Below are positions 36,649 through 48,600 of a stretch of 64,000 bases of DNA, piece by piece. Position 1 is the stretch's first letter. The number at the start of each line of letters is the position of its first letter. The position numbers and the translations under genes were made by a program. Source of the stretch: Serinus canaria (lineage: Eukaryota; Chordata; Aves; Passeriformes; Fringillidae); the NCBI RefSeq assembly GCF_022539315.1, contig NC_066337.1, positions 186,001-250,000 of the forward strand, in the 5' to 3' direction. The notes beneath the pieces were generated by a model. It saw only the letters and a program-made list of their open reading frames with translations. It ran no database searches and was not told the DNA's origin.

Positions 36649-39281
36649 TATTTTAGCCATAATTTATCCCTATAAATGCTACCATTTGGCTTGTTATTGA
36701 CAAACTGAAAAAGAGATAAGGAGATGTTAAAAAAGTAGCAGGCGCTTTCTAAATCCTCCTAATTGTGCCTGCAAGGATTAAGCTGTGCTGACCTGAACAC
36801 TGACTGTTTCACTAGGCCTGGCCAGCATGTATAAATCATCAGGGCAGGGAAAGCTCAGGCTAATGTCACTGAACTGTGCGATGGAGCAAACAAATTATAT
36901 TACTAAAATATACACAAAGAAAAACAGTGGGAAAGACATTTCTGGGCATTGCTAGACACCAAGTCTTGCTGTGACTGGAGTTAACACTTGCTGTCTCACG
37001 CTGAGCAACCCAGCACATGTGAGCCCCACAAAAACAGACATTGAGGAACTGTTCTGACTTTCTCTTATATCTGAACATCTCCACTTATGGGAATACAGGG
37101 ACAGAAACCTCATCTCCATTAATACTGCTTGATATAAAACATCCCCAAAAAGCACTTAGAAGAAAAAGTAAAATAAAATCTAAGTACCAGCCTGAACTTA
37201 GTATGAACAACTGCAGCAAACACGAGTGATAAACACCAGCCTTGTTCTCAAAGTATGGAAGGTCAGGGTAATTTACAGATAAATATTTTTTTTTTATATA
37301 TATCCAAGTGCACACATGCTCTGATGTATAAATAAATACCATCCATCCCTACACAGAACCTTTCTCCTAGCTACTTGTTATGTTATTAAGGATTAAAGTT
37401 GGGATTTTCTCATATCTAATCCTACCTCATTCACTGATCTCCTTCACTCATTTTATCAGGTATAGATTCTTTATTCAGAATATAAAAATATGTACATATA
37501 TCAGGTATATGATCACCTTTACCCATGCAAAACATGAAACCATTTATGTCAGTAACATACTGTGAACAACTTTAGAAAATTTACCACCTATCCTGTTGAT
37601 ATTCTTCAGACGGTTTATCCACAACAGCTCTTTTCCTAGACTGCCAGTATTAATCAAGAGCCAATTCAGGTAATTGCACTAACAGTAGCTGGTAGTTTAA
37701 TCAATTACCTAACTGCTTAGAAAACTAAAAATAAAAAACAAACATTAAAGGTTTCAATTTGGGGTAGTTTGACTTTTTAAAACAAATATAATTATCCTGT
37801 TAAAAAGAAAGCAATTACATTACCTACTAACTGATTTAAGAGAAAGGCACAGTTCTGGCTAATTCTACATGGTGCAACAAGAAGCAGAATTTTTGGTTGA
37901 GCTTCCCCACCAGCAGACACTGAAGGTCTGAAGGAAGATGCTGACTCACTCCTGCAGAGTCATTTTGGCACAGATAACTTACAACTTGAGTACAAAGGAG
38001 ACTGAAGGGTTCAGGCACGGTCTTTTAAAAGACAAAACTGGGAATTAAGAATCATCTCTGAAAAAAGAAGTACTTAAAAGTTGGAAAGGAAAGCAGAAGA
38101 CAATAATTTCATGGTTCTGAAAGTTAGCACTAACTTAAAGTCTTTGGGGAAAATAAAGCAAGGCTGAACCAAATTCAGTGCCCCAGTGCTGCAGATTCTA
38201 TAAACAGTCCAGTTATTCCTGTTCTTGATAGAAATGAAAATAAACAGCTCAGCCCAGCCAATAAGGAACTTGCTCAGTGGAGCAATAAGGAGCAATAGTA
38301 GGAACTGCAGGATTTGCTGATGCTTTCAACTTCTGTACTTCCAAATTCATCTTAGGATTGACCTCTGGTATGCATTCCCTTACTACATCTGTAATCATGA
38401 AAACACACTGAAAAGCACATTTTCCTGGAAACATGGATGTGCTGAGAAAGAAGACAATGCAGGAGGAGACCGGCTGTGTCCCAGAGAGGTCCCAGGGACA
38501 GGCAATATAGAGGGCAGGAGGCAGAAGCAAGTGTTGAAATTCAGCTGTGAAATAAGTCCTGCAGTCAAGGCCAGGAGCTCGACAAATCTTACCCAAAGTC
38601 TCTGACAATAGAACTGCCACAAAACACGAACACCTGAGCAAGTTTTCTGACACTGATGGCAAGCAGACCAAGCTAACTTTGCTCACTGATCTTTCATAGG
38701 ATGCTCCTCATGAATCCTGCCCAATCTTATTTCCTTCCCTATATACATTCCTTCAGTACCCATTACTGCCCTGACATTGACAGCCCAGTGTCTCAAAATG
38801 TTAACCATTTCCCTGTGGTCTTCTCTCAGCTTTGGTAGTTTTTTAGCAGAAATAAATGTGAAACTTTGGACGTAAGTATTGCCATATCACAGGCATGCAG
38901 GGAACACTCTCTGCTTGCTCTCCACACTGTTCACCCATGGATTATCCTTTGCAACTGTTGATTTTTCTCACTGTATTGAAGACACCAGACATTTTCAGAC
39001 AAGCTAAATAAACACCAAGACATGTACCTCAATGGGAAGCTCTGCTGTGTCAAACGGATTACCTTAAGAATCTGTGTAACAGAAACTGAAACTCAATTGC
39101 AGAAATCCTAAAAGAAGATAATTAAAGATAAAAGGCATTGTGATAGGATAAACTCAGTTTTTTCTCAGTATCCAGAAAGTAGGCTACATTTTGTAATAAA
39201 AATCCATGTAGAGGTTTAGTAAAACAGTAATCCAAACAGCTTGCTTAAACTCACGTTAAATTTACATGTCAAAACTATATT

Positions 39282-39305
39282 CTCTCCACTATAAATAGTG
39301 GAGAG
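39282..39305. promoter_or_regulatory. 24-bp palindrome containing a MEF2 consensus
   Basis: CTCTCCACTAT and its exact reverse complement are separated by AA. The centre reads CTATAAATAG (39289-39298), a full MEF2-type site. It may be a chance palindrome; function is inferred from the motif only. Confidence 0.4.
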
Positions 39306-42300
39306 GCCTGGCTCAAATATAATTCTTTTTTTTTTTTTTGTAAGTTCTTACTTTTCTTGAAGTTGAAAGCTTAGTCATTTATGAAACATCACCCAACAGT
39401 CACCCAAAAATTCCACCAGCACCCCAATGCTTTCATACAATCCAATGAGCACCACAGACACAAGCAAGAAGCAATGCCACTGGGAGATGTTAAAGCATTT
39501 GCTGTAACTACAGACGTGGCATTTTCCTCCCCAAATAACAGGTGTGCCTCACCCTGTCTGTGCCGGGTGATGACACCAGCTGAAACAGTAACAGGCATAA
39601 CTAAAGAGTACCAACATAGTCCAGTACTACTCCAGTATGGCAGTGGCGAGGCAGTGACAGCCCTGTATCGCTATATATTGTGTGGATCGTGACACAACCC
39701 AACCGAAGAACCAGCACAGCTCCTGTGACTTTGAAATATCTCCTCTACTGGAACATTAGCTCATTCTGAGCTGTTCAAGTAAATTAACCATCCATCCCTT
39801 CAGGACAACACAGGTTTGTCTCAGAACACCATTCACATTTACCTTCCTTTTCTCAACACCTTCTGGGACCTGTTGCTATCACAGACCAACAGCCATCTCT
39901 CTTTAGTTTTTGCATTTTACATCCAATCCAGAAAATGTCATTAATGACAAAACTTCTCCTCTGCTGCTCCTGATGCCTCAAAAGCATCTTTGTGTCATTG
40001 TCTGACAGTTCCTCTTTTTTTTTTTTGAAATCTTGCTTAAAATCTCCTTTTGACCTTGGCAACACCCTCCAACTCCTCCCTCCTGCTCCTGCGGGATGAT
40101 GTTTCTCTGGAGCTGTATTATTAAATCAGCAGATTCCCTGTGAACTGCATTCAGCTCCAGAGGATGGGAAAGCACTGCTCAGAGGGGCAAAGCACCTCAT
40201 TGCCTATCCAACAGCAATGTCTTTGTTAGCTTTTCTGCCTCAGCATTAGACACCCTGAGCCACCACAGCTCTACATGTGTCCCCTTACAGGTGCATGCAT
40301 GGATCCCCCCACAAACACTCAAGAGTGAACCGTGCTGTAAGAGAAAACCACTAACAACAAAGTCACTGCTGGTTTGTGTTTGGTATCCAAGTGTTTTAAA
40401 CACAAGTTAAACCACTGAACTCACCTAGAGCTTCAAAGGTAAGCTCTGAAAGTCAGAAAAAAACATCACCAAAAAAAAATTAGAATCAATAATAACCGTA
40501 TTTTCTTGGCAAACTTACTATTTAAGAAGGACAATTTCTTTCAATGTTGCGACTACACAAGAATATATAGAGACAAAATCTCTGGGGACTTCATCTGCAG
40601 AAACTTCTGTTAGGTTCACTAAGGGCATTCGGCTGAAAAATCCAAGCCAGTGGCTGCCAAACACTCATTTTTGCCCCTTCTCTGGGATGAGAAAGGGGAA
40701 TATTACAGCACAGCAAGTAGAAAAGATCATCTCCCTGTTCAGGGAGGAATAAAGCCACTCAGTATCTCAAATGAGAATCCACTTTACAATAATGGTGCAT
40801 AAACCAGCTAATGTGATTTACTCCCCAGTGTAAAAGAGCCTTGTCATAGCCTGAGGTTCCTGCAGCAATAACACCAGGGACTATTGGCTTAATCCTCCCA
40901 CGACTGAGCTCACTGACAACTGTGTGTCACCCCAGCCATGTGGAAGGGCACCAAGATTGGTACAAAAGGAGTTTTAGGACTCCAAGTCTTCCTCCAGCTT
41001 TTAATATGAAAATGATTTATTATGCTAAAAAGGAACATCACATTTGCCAGCAAAAAGCTTTACCCACACTTAAATTATCCTAGTTTGCTTAGAAGGCAGA
41101 GCCAGTGCATTTCCTGAGATCCTTTAGCAGGAACAGGCTTTCACTGCAGCAAGAAGGTTTCTAACCGCATTGAGGACTGAGTCAGGACTGTTGTCACCTC
41201 TTCTGCATTCCCATCCATCACAGACACATACTGTTTCAAGGAGCTGTGGCCCTGGTGCATTTTGCATGAATGTTATCAACCAGGTCATGTAAAACCACAT
41301 TATTTATGTTTTATTGGTGAGTTAAAAATGGAAATCATACTAGGGCTGGGACAGCAAGAATTATTAATCTCCACAAAGGGAAAACTGGCTTAAATTTATT
41401 TTGTCATATAATAAATAGAAGAGCTCAGCCAAACACCAACTCACTCTTTACTGCCACTGAACATAATGAATCTATCTCCTTACGGCACATCCATCATCAA
41501 AGCAACAATGAGCTAGAAAAGATCTCTTAGACCAAGGCCAGTCCTCTGCTAGACATCACACTTTACAGTCCTTTTCCTAAAGGGACAGTGCCCTGGCACT
41601 GAAGGTGACAGCACAACAGCCTCATGTAACTATTCTCTCACAACTTATCAGGTAAGTAGCTCAAGATCCATTTCTACCACAGAATACAGAAGAGAATCCA
41701 GCCTGATCACAGGTTAACATCCTCCTGGGAACTACCTAGGCTGTGTTTAGACACCTACTCAGAGATGCTCCAAGGACATTTCTCTTGAGTCCTAATTCTT
41801 GTATAATAAAGTATTTCTCACACTGAACTCTCTCTCAGTGGGCAAAGACTCAACTTCATTATTTTCTACATATGCAAATCTTTAGTCACCTCTCTTCCCA
41901 TTTGCTCAACATCTACATAGCCACTCCAGCAACCGATTTCCTCCTCCCACCCATAGCTTCCTGAATCTCTGGCCACCTTCCCAATGATCTTGTCTTCCTA
42001 ATGTTTCACCCTCTGAGGTCCCTGTGATATCATGGCTGCTGAATCACATACTACAGTTTTTGGGCACCAGCTGCTCGAGACAGTGACTGTGCCTTCCTAA
42101 AGGATTTGGTTTATAAATCACAGAGAGAGAACTCTGATAAAGCAAGGAAACAGGGAATAAATGCACTTAAAGTATAGGATGACACGAAAGGAAGATAAAT
42201 GTCTGTATCAGTGTCTTCTATAGTTCTGCGCACACAAAACTTCAAGATGGCTCTCATAGGGGTTACTGAAAGAAAACAAACTATTCCCCTCCAGCTTCTT

Positions 42301-43401
42301 CCTGACAATTTTTTGTCTCCCATCCCTTCTCCTCCTCCAGCAAACTCTTTCGAAAAGAGCTGTCAGTTGAAGAGGATTCTTCCCCTTCCTACAAGTGGGT
42401 GGTGCTGTTTCCTCGCTCCTTCTCCCACTCCCCTGCACCTCTCCTCTAAATTTTAATCACCTGTCATAAAATTAAAAAAAATAAAACTACCTTGTTTCTG
42501 CACATAAAAACACATACCTGAGATGGCTCCTTCAGAACAGCTGCTGTTCTGCACTACCTCAGAGAAACAATGGACTATCTGCACCTTCAAACAAGCGGGC
42601 ACTGACATATAGAGTCATTTCAGGGCTACAATACAACAACTGCATGTTTTACTAGCAGGAGATAAAAGTGACAAACAGACCCGATCTCATGTTCAGGTCC
42701 AAACAAAATTCACCATATAAAACCAACCCACTTAATCAGATACACTTAGAAGTCCATTAGAATTCGGTGTACACAGCTGCCAGCAGCTGCAGGTGGCCAG
42801 GAACACAGTGGAAATGGCTGCTCACTGCAGAGCAATTTACCCCAGGGAAGCTCATCCAAGGATTTTCTGCAAAGGACAGGACTAAGGGTGCCAGAGGAGA
42901 GCAGACAATACTACAGACCCATTTCTCTCTAAAATCAAATAGTCAATTATTCTATCAGATAACAATAATAACAACTACTCCAATATCTTATAAACAAGAT
43001 AATAAAGCTGTCTCTTTTTGTACAAGAGAAGCATCCATGAAGCAAAATGTCAAAAGCCATCAAAATTTCAGAGAGAAGTTTTCCATTTAAGGACAGACTA
43101 GAGCAATACACACTCCTGTATTTGTTTTCCTAGAAATGAAGGCATTAGAAGGCTCAAGACTGCCAATTATTTTATTGTGTCCACAAAAGATGCAAAGAAT
43201 CCTCTTGCAAAATCAGTTGGTGATTCATTAGCATCTCATCTTCTAACTGAACCATAAGAAAAAAAGCCCACTAAATTATTAAAAATCTGACAGAAGAAAG
43301 CAAAAGTTCAGTATAGTCTCTATTCCCACTGAAACTCACAGGGAAACATTGATAGGTATTTCACACACCCAGCTTTGCACTTGATCATTCTTTAAAGGTC
43401 C

Positions 43402-43478
43402 TACCTCAGCATCCTGTCTAGTGTATCGCTATATAGTGTATAACTATAGAGCGATACAGTAGACAGGATGCTCAGGTA
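43402..43478. ncRNA. near-perfect 77-nt hairpin: candidate pre-miRNA or palindromic MITE
   Basis: The arms at 43402-43437 and 43443-43478 pair over 36 positions with only three single mismatches (at 43407, 43421 and 43431) and a 5-nt loop (GTATA). The size and pairing fit a pre-miRNA in PRDM10 intron 1 (sense or antisense). The outer ends are TA...TA, so a palindromic mariner-type MITE with TA target duplication is an equally good reading. I do not recognise either arm as a known miRNA. Confidence 0.5.
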
Positions 43479-44487
43479 CCAAAAAGTGCATCACAAATAC
43501 TGACCCTTCATTTCACTGTCAGGACTATGACTACTGTCAGTAGCCTAAGACAAGTTTAAATTGTAATTTAGGGACCCTGTAAGAGCCCTTTGCAGGCTCT
43601 GCAATGTACAGCTGAGAGATAATAGGTGACCACACATAGCTCTTGTACAGGGAAATAACCCTAAAAATGTGAATTATCCCTTTAGAATGAGTAATTCTGA
43701 AACGCTTAGCACCAGGACCTCGTTCTTCCATTCCAACTCAACCATTTAACAAACTTGCATAAGCTCACTTTTAATGGAACTGGGGCACAGGAGGGGAAAC
43801 AGGACGACTCAATACCAACACCCACAAAGCAAGAGAACCACAAGAGCAAGCATCCACTTGCTACAACCATACCAAGACCACAGGAAAAGGGGTTTTGGCA
43901 CCAAGACCACTGTCAGGAGACCAGCTGCGAAGCCCACAGCTTCCACCTGCAGCAACTGCTGCTACTCACACCAGGACCTCAATGAATGGAACCCCCTCAG
44001 GGCAGTGTGGAAGGGCCTAACTTCCCTCAACACCAAGCCTCAGGGCCACCCAGCCAGGAGCCTAGCCCTGTTGGGGCCACACAGATGTGCAATAGGACCC
44101 CTGAGGCAAGAGAACCTCATGAGGGTAGAACGCCTAGAACACACCACACCACTGCACCTTACAGGGTACACTGGGGTACATCCACTCACACCCCCGATAT
44201 AGTCGCCACGGCCACCAACAGCCAATCCGAAGACGGGGCAAGACGCCCCCTCCCCTAATTAGGCCAATAGGAGGCAGGGGCGCGAGGCATGCGGCCAATC
44301 GGCAGGCGTCAGTGGCCCCCCTCCCTCACACCGCCCGCTTCCCGCCGCCGCGCCCCCCCCATCCGCCCCCGCCTGAGGGCAGCGGCGCCATCAGCCCCTA
44401 GTGAGAGTGCCCGGCGGCCAGTCGGCCCCAACCACTGAGCGCCGAGGAGGGACACCGGCGGGCGGCCAGGGCAGTCGCTGAGTGGAC

Positions 44488-44513
44488 GGGCCGGGCCGGG
44501 CCGGGCCGGGCGG
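44488..44513 (+). repeat. GGGCC pentanucleotide tandem repeat
   Basis: About five tandem GGGCC units in the CpG island on the intron side of PRDM10 exon 1. A G-quadruplex-capable microsatellite. Confidence 0.85.
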
Positions 44514-44971
44514 GAGAGGGAGCTAGGCTGAGCGAGGGGCCCAAAATTATGGTGCAGAGATGAGACCCCCCACGGTGGTGGAGAGGCAAAACATAGCTCC
44601 GGCAACCCCCGCCTCCCCCCGCCGCTCAGGTGCCGGGGTCCGGACCGTACCACGGAGGGAGGGGGGAACAAGGGTGGGGGCACCCCCTTCTTCCCGTGTC
44701 CGGGGCGCGTGGGGGTTCCCGGCTGGGGGGAAAGCGGACTGTACCTCTCCCGCGGGGTGTGGGGGGAAAGGGAATGAGTACGCCCTACTTCCTCTCCCCC
44801 CCACCCCTACGCCCCCCCCCACTGGCGGGAGCGAACGGTTTATCCCGGCCCCGCACCGCCAGCTCTGGGCGCCATCTTGGGTGCGACTAAAACAACAAGT
44901 CTAAAACCCCCGGCGGGTCCCCGCAGCGCTCCCGGGCCGCGCTGCCCTCCCGGACCGTCCCATCGCGTTAC

Positions 44972-45100
44972 CTGAGGGGGTCCCGTGCGGGCGCCGCGCC
45001 CCGGCCGGTGCCGTCGGCCCCGCGGCGGCCCCTAACCCCCCCACCTGTCCTCACCTCACAATGGTAGCTGCAGAGCGGGGGGGGGGGGGGGGGGGGGGGG
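44972..45100 (-). other. PRDM10: PRDM10 exon 1, non-coding (start approximate)
   Basis: Placed from a good donor, CAG|GTAACG (exon edge 44972), downstream of the CCAAT box. A second strong donor, GAG|GTGAGG, has its exon edge at 45055, so a shorter alternative first exon is possible. No coding role is expected since translation begins in exon 2. Confidence 0.45.
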
Positions 45101-45660
45101 GAAAATGGCCGCCCGGGCCTGATTATCATAATCTGCCTGGCAACCAGCCGCGGCCTCGCGCGCTGATTGGCTGAAACTCCTCCGCCAGCCACGATGGGGC
45201 ACAGAATTCCACAAGGAAAGGCTTGGAGCGCCCAGGTCAGGGGGCTGCGGCGCCGGGGGGGGGGGGGGGGGGGGAGCGGGGGACGACGGCGACACACACC
45301 CCGATCTGCAGGGGGGGAGCGGGGGGGGGGGGTCCTCTGCCTAGGTTTTTGCTCTCATTTTGGCTGCTGGCGGCCAATCAGAAGCCCTCTTTCATCCCCG
45401 CCAGGGATATCTCCGCCAATCAGGGCGCGCTTTTCATCGCGGCGCTCCGCCCCCGCACTGGGGGTGTGGGCGCCGCCAGCAGTACCCCCCTGCTGTCGGG
45501 GGTGGGGGGGCGCCCCCTGGTGGCCGGAAGGGGCAGGGCGGTGACACCTCCGACATCCCTCACTCCGACTTTCCCTGGACAGGTAGGGCTGGGCCGATCA
45601 CCCGTTCCCTTCTGGATAAGGAGGTGACTGCCAAACTTCTCGTGGAATCCCATCCGCAAT

Positions 45661-48600
45661 GCTGTGCAGCCTCTTCAGCGCTATCTGGCAGCCCCTTGGA
45701 GCATAATTACCTAAAACTGTGTCAAAACCAGTGGATTCTACTGGAATTTTACTTAAAGCTGAAACGTGAGCTATTTATATCTGTTGAAGGTCAGCCCATG
45801 AGGAAATACCCACTAAAGGGCTCCTTCTGCCTAAAACGTCCCTAAATAGTGCTCTAACTTAATTTTTTTGCTGGTAGATGTGTCTGAGTCTTAAATGTCT
45901 CCTCAAAGAAGGATAATACTATTGTTCAAAAATGTAACGCATTGGTGATTCCAGTGCGGTTACTGCCATATTTGTGTATAGTATTTATCTCTTTGTATTA
46001 TGGTGGCAAGGAAAAACATCCCTTTCTTACCACTCATTTGCCATTAGCACACACTTGGGTAGCTCTTTAATCAAGTAGCTCAGTAGATATTTAAGCCAGA
46101 CAATCCTGTGTTCAGGACCTTTTTGTTTTATTCTAAATGGCTTCATGGACTGTGTGTAAACCACTGTTCACTGCATTGTGGGCAGCTACAGATTCCTCAA
46201 TGGGCCATTGTGGCCAGCTGACCAAAGCCCAGGAGGACAGATAGGAGAAATTTGGGTTAAATATTAATCACTACTTTTACAGAACTGGCTTTGCTCAGTC
46301 TCTGTGCTGGGAGAACAGCGAGAAGGTCAGATCTTGGTGCCACTAAATGTAACTCTCCATTAGGTCTGTCTTTTTAAAGCCTGGACTAGTCTTTTAAATT
46401 AAGAGCTGCTGTTGTAAGTTGAAATCATCCCCTGCTGTACTGACCCTGTTCCATGAGCAATCAAAATTTCAAAAACAGCCCACAGAAATCCAAATTTTCT
46501 AAACTGTGTTTATGAACTTGATATTAGAATGTTAGATATGGGTTTTAAACCTCAAATCAACAGAATTATTTTAATTTAGAAGCTTGTTCATTTTTTCCCC
46601 CCTAACTATACTTCTTTACATCTCTGGGCAATTCTCCTAATTTAAATTATGGGGCCCATGGATCCAATTTATTTCTCTGCCCCATAGAACCAGATTCAAT
46701 TTCATTATACCTACTGAAACTTCAGGATAACAAGGAAGCACATAAAAGCAATCAAAACTGCTTTATTTCTTTTAAATTGTAAAACGTGCATGTATTACTT
46801 TTTAAAAAAAAAAAAATCAAAGTGCATTTTTTATTTACGTTTTCCAAAAGTCTCCCTAACATTTTTGAAGACTTGGTGGCTCTACCACAAGAGATGTAGT
46901 CCCATGGTGGTATACAGAACAGTGCCCTTTCCTGAAACAGGGCTCACGTTGAAAGTTGTTCCACAAGCTATTTATTTCCCTTTGTAGTCAAATCAGTGCA
47001 AGTTTGCTGTGGATGCACCAAAGCTGCCAGATGCTGGTCTGATTCATCCCCTGCAGTATCCGGCATCTGATGTAATGCATATTGTAATTCCCACATTTGA
47101 TGTGTTGTTTCTGATGCTCCAGCACAGGCTTTGTTTCCCTCACAGCCTTGTGCTGGCAGAGAGAGAGGCCTTCACATGAGGTTAATTTACTTATTTCTAA
47201 TATGCATAGTTCAAGTGAACTACATGAAATACCCCTCTTCACCTCCAGTCTGGAAGGGGCTGTAACTCTCCTGAAAATCCTCCTTTACCTGCTCAGCTCC
47301 CAGACTATCAGATCCATGTCTCCATCCCTGCATCATCTCATTTGGATGCTGCTGCTGCAGCAATTTCCCTCATCTGACAGAAACCGGTTCTGTCTCTTCC
47401 CTCTGGTGACTCCAACGTTAATTTTTCCACTAGTTCCCAGATGGAAGCATGTGTACTGACTGGCTTCTCCCCCCTTTTCAGATTCCAGGTGGAAAAGCAC
47501 ACTGGAACTCCACCCCATTTAATTTACTCATGAATATCTTTCTGCCCTCTTTTCCTTGGACTTCCTCACCCCTTCCTTTCACCTAGAAAAACCACTACTT
47601 AGTCTCTGCCATAAAAACAAGCCTCCCATACCTGGACCCTACTCCCTAAAGCTGCTCCCCAAGCCTTTCTCAGACCCCTAGACAGATTTTCTGGTTTTTC
47701 CCCATCCATATGGATGTTTCAGGTTTTGTTTAGGTTATTGGATTTTTCTCCATGACATAATCCCATTTTGAGGAACATATAGATTAAATATGACAAAGAA
47801 AAATACTCAAGTGCTCTAAACTCATTTGAGTTATAGAAGCAGCCATTGCCTCCCTGGCCCTGGTGACCTCTCAGTCTCATTCTGTGCATGACAAGTAGGT
47901 ACTTAGGTCTAGATTCCCACATTAAACTTCACATGGAATTGGGCTATGCTTTGTGGCACCCACTTCCCACCTGCATGCAAGTCAGCAGCTGGCTGTGATT
48001 TAAAACTCCAATTGAGAAGATGGAAAAACTTCAGCTCTGCCCCTATGTCTGTTACATAGTGCTAAATTATAATGCAACTGAAATGTAATTACTTTTCCAT
48101 CCTGCACAGAGAATACGAAACATTAATTCACTAGTTTAGAGTAAGCCACAATAAATTTACTTAAAGTGGCCTCATGTAAAACACATACAAGTACAATAAA
48201 GTTATTTTATTTTGGTTCTCAGGATTACTCCTCCCCCCCAAAAAATTAGTCTTTTTTTTTTAAAACATGCTGAATTAATCCCTTAAACTGCAAGAAAAAA
48301 AATGACTAAAACAAGATGAGGGTGTTGTAATAGTATCTACATCAACTCAAACATTTAAATTTTATTTTAAATTAAAAGCACCATTTGCTGAAGCATTTCA
48401 CTTCATTCATTTACTATTGGCTCTCTTTTTGCCTGATTTGTCCCCAGCCAAGTGGCATTTATCCTCCAATTGTTAATAATAAAGAGGCACAAAAATAAGC
48501 CAGGAAACAACTTGCATCATTTCCTCCCCCCCTCCCCCCCCCGCTTATTTATACTGGTCATTTGGTAAAAAATACAGCAAGTTTTAGGAAAAGGCAGCTT

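Larger units (their letters stand above)
35710..44971 (-). other. PRDM10: PRDM10 intron 1 (about 9.3 kb)
   Basis: The longest intron, between the CpG-island exon and the start-codon exon. No coding exon is recognisable. It holds a palindromic octamer pair (36628-36648) in an A/T-rich, homeodomain-site-rich stretch, a 24-bp palindrome with a MEF2 core (39282-39305), and the 77-nt hairpin at 43402-43478. The rest appears to be ordinary intron. Confidence 0.75.
44200..45660. promoter_or_regulatory. PRDM10: PRDM10 CpG-island promoter
   Basis: A very G/C- and CpG-rich block spanning the start of PRDM10. On the gene strand a CCAAT box sits at 45170-45166, placing transcription start near 45070-45110. 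Further CCAAT boxes on the plus strand lie at 45374-45378 and 45416-45420. A YY1-type GCCATCTTGG is near 44869 and an ATGGCCGCC-type site near 45105. There is no TATA box. Several G homopolymers occur (25 nt at 45077-45101, 20 nt at 45255-45274). The layout is compatible with divergent transcription, but no second gene is evident. Confidence 0.75.

Noticed and set aside
39381..39692. 103-residue plus-strand open frame in PRDM10 intron 1
   Set aside because: No recognisable domain, no splice context; treated as chance.
44309..45845. Several 60-161 residue frames in the PRDM10 CpG island
   Set aside because: Gly/Pro/Arg-rich, stop-poor because of G/C content; no homology and inconsistent with the exon model.
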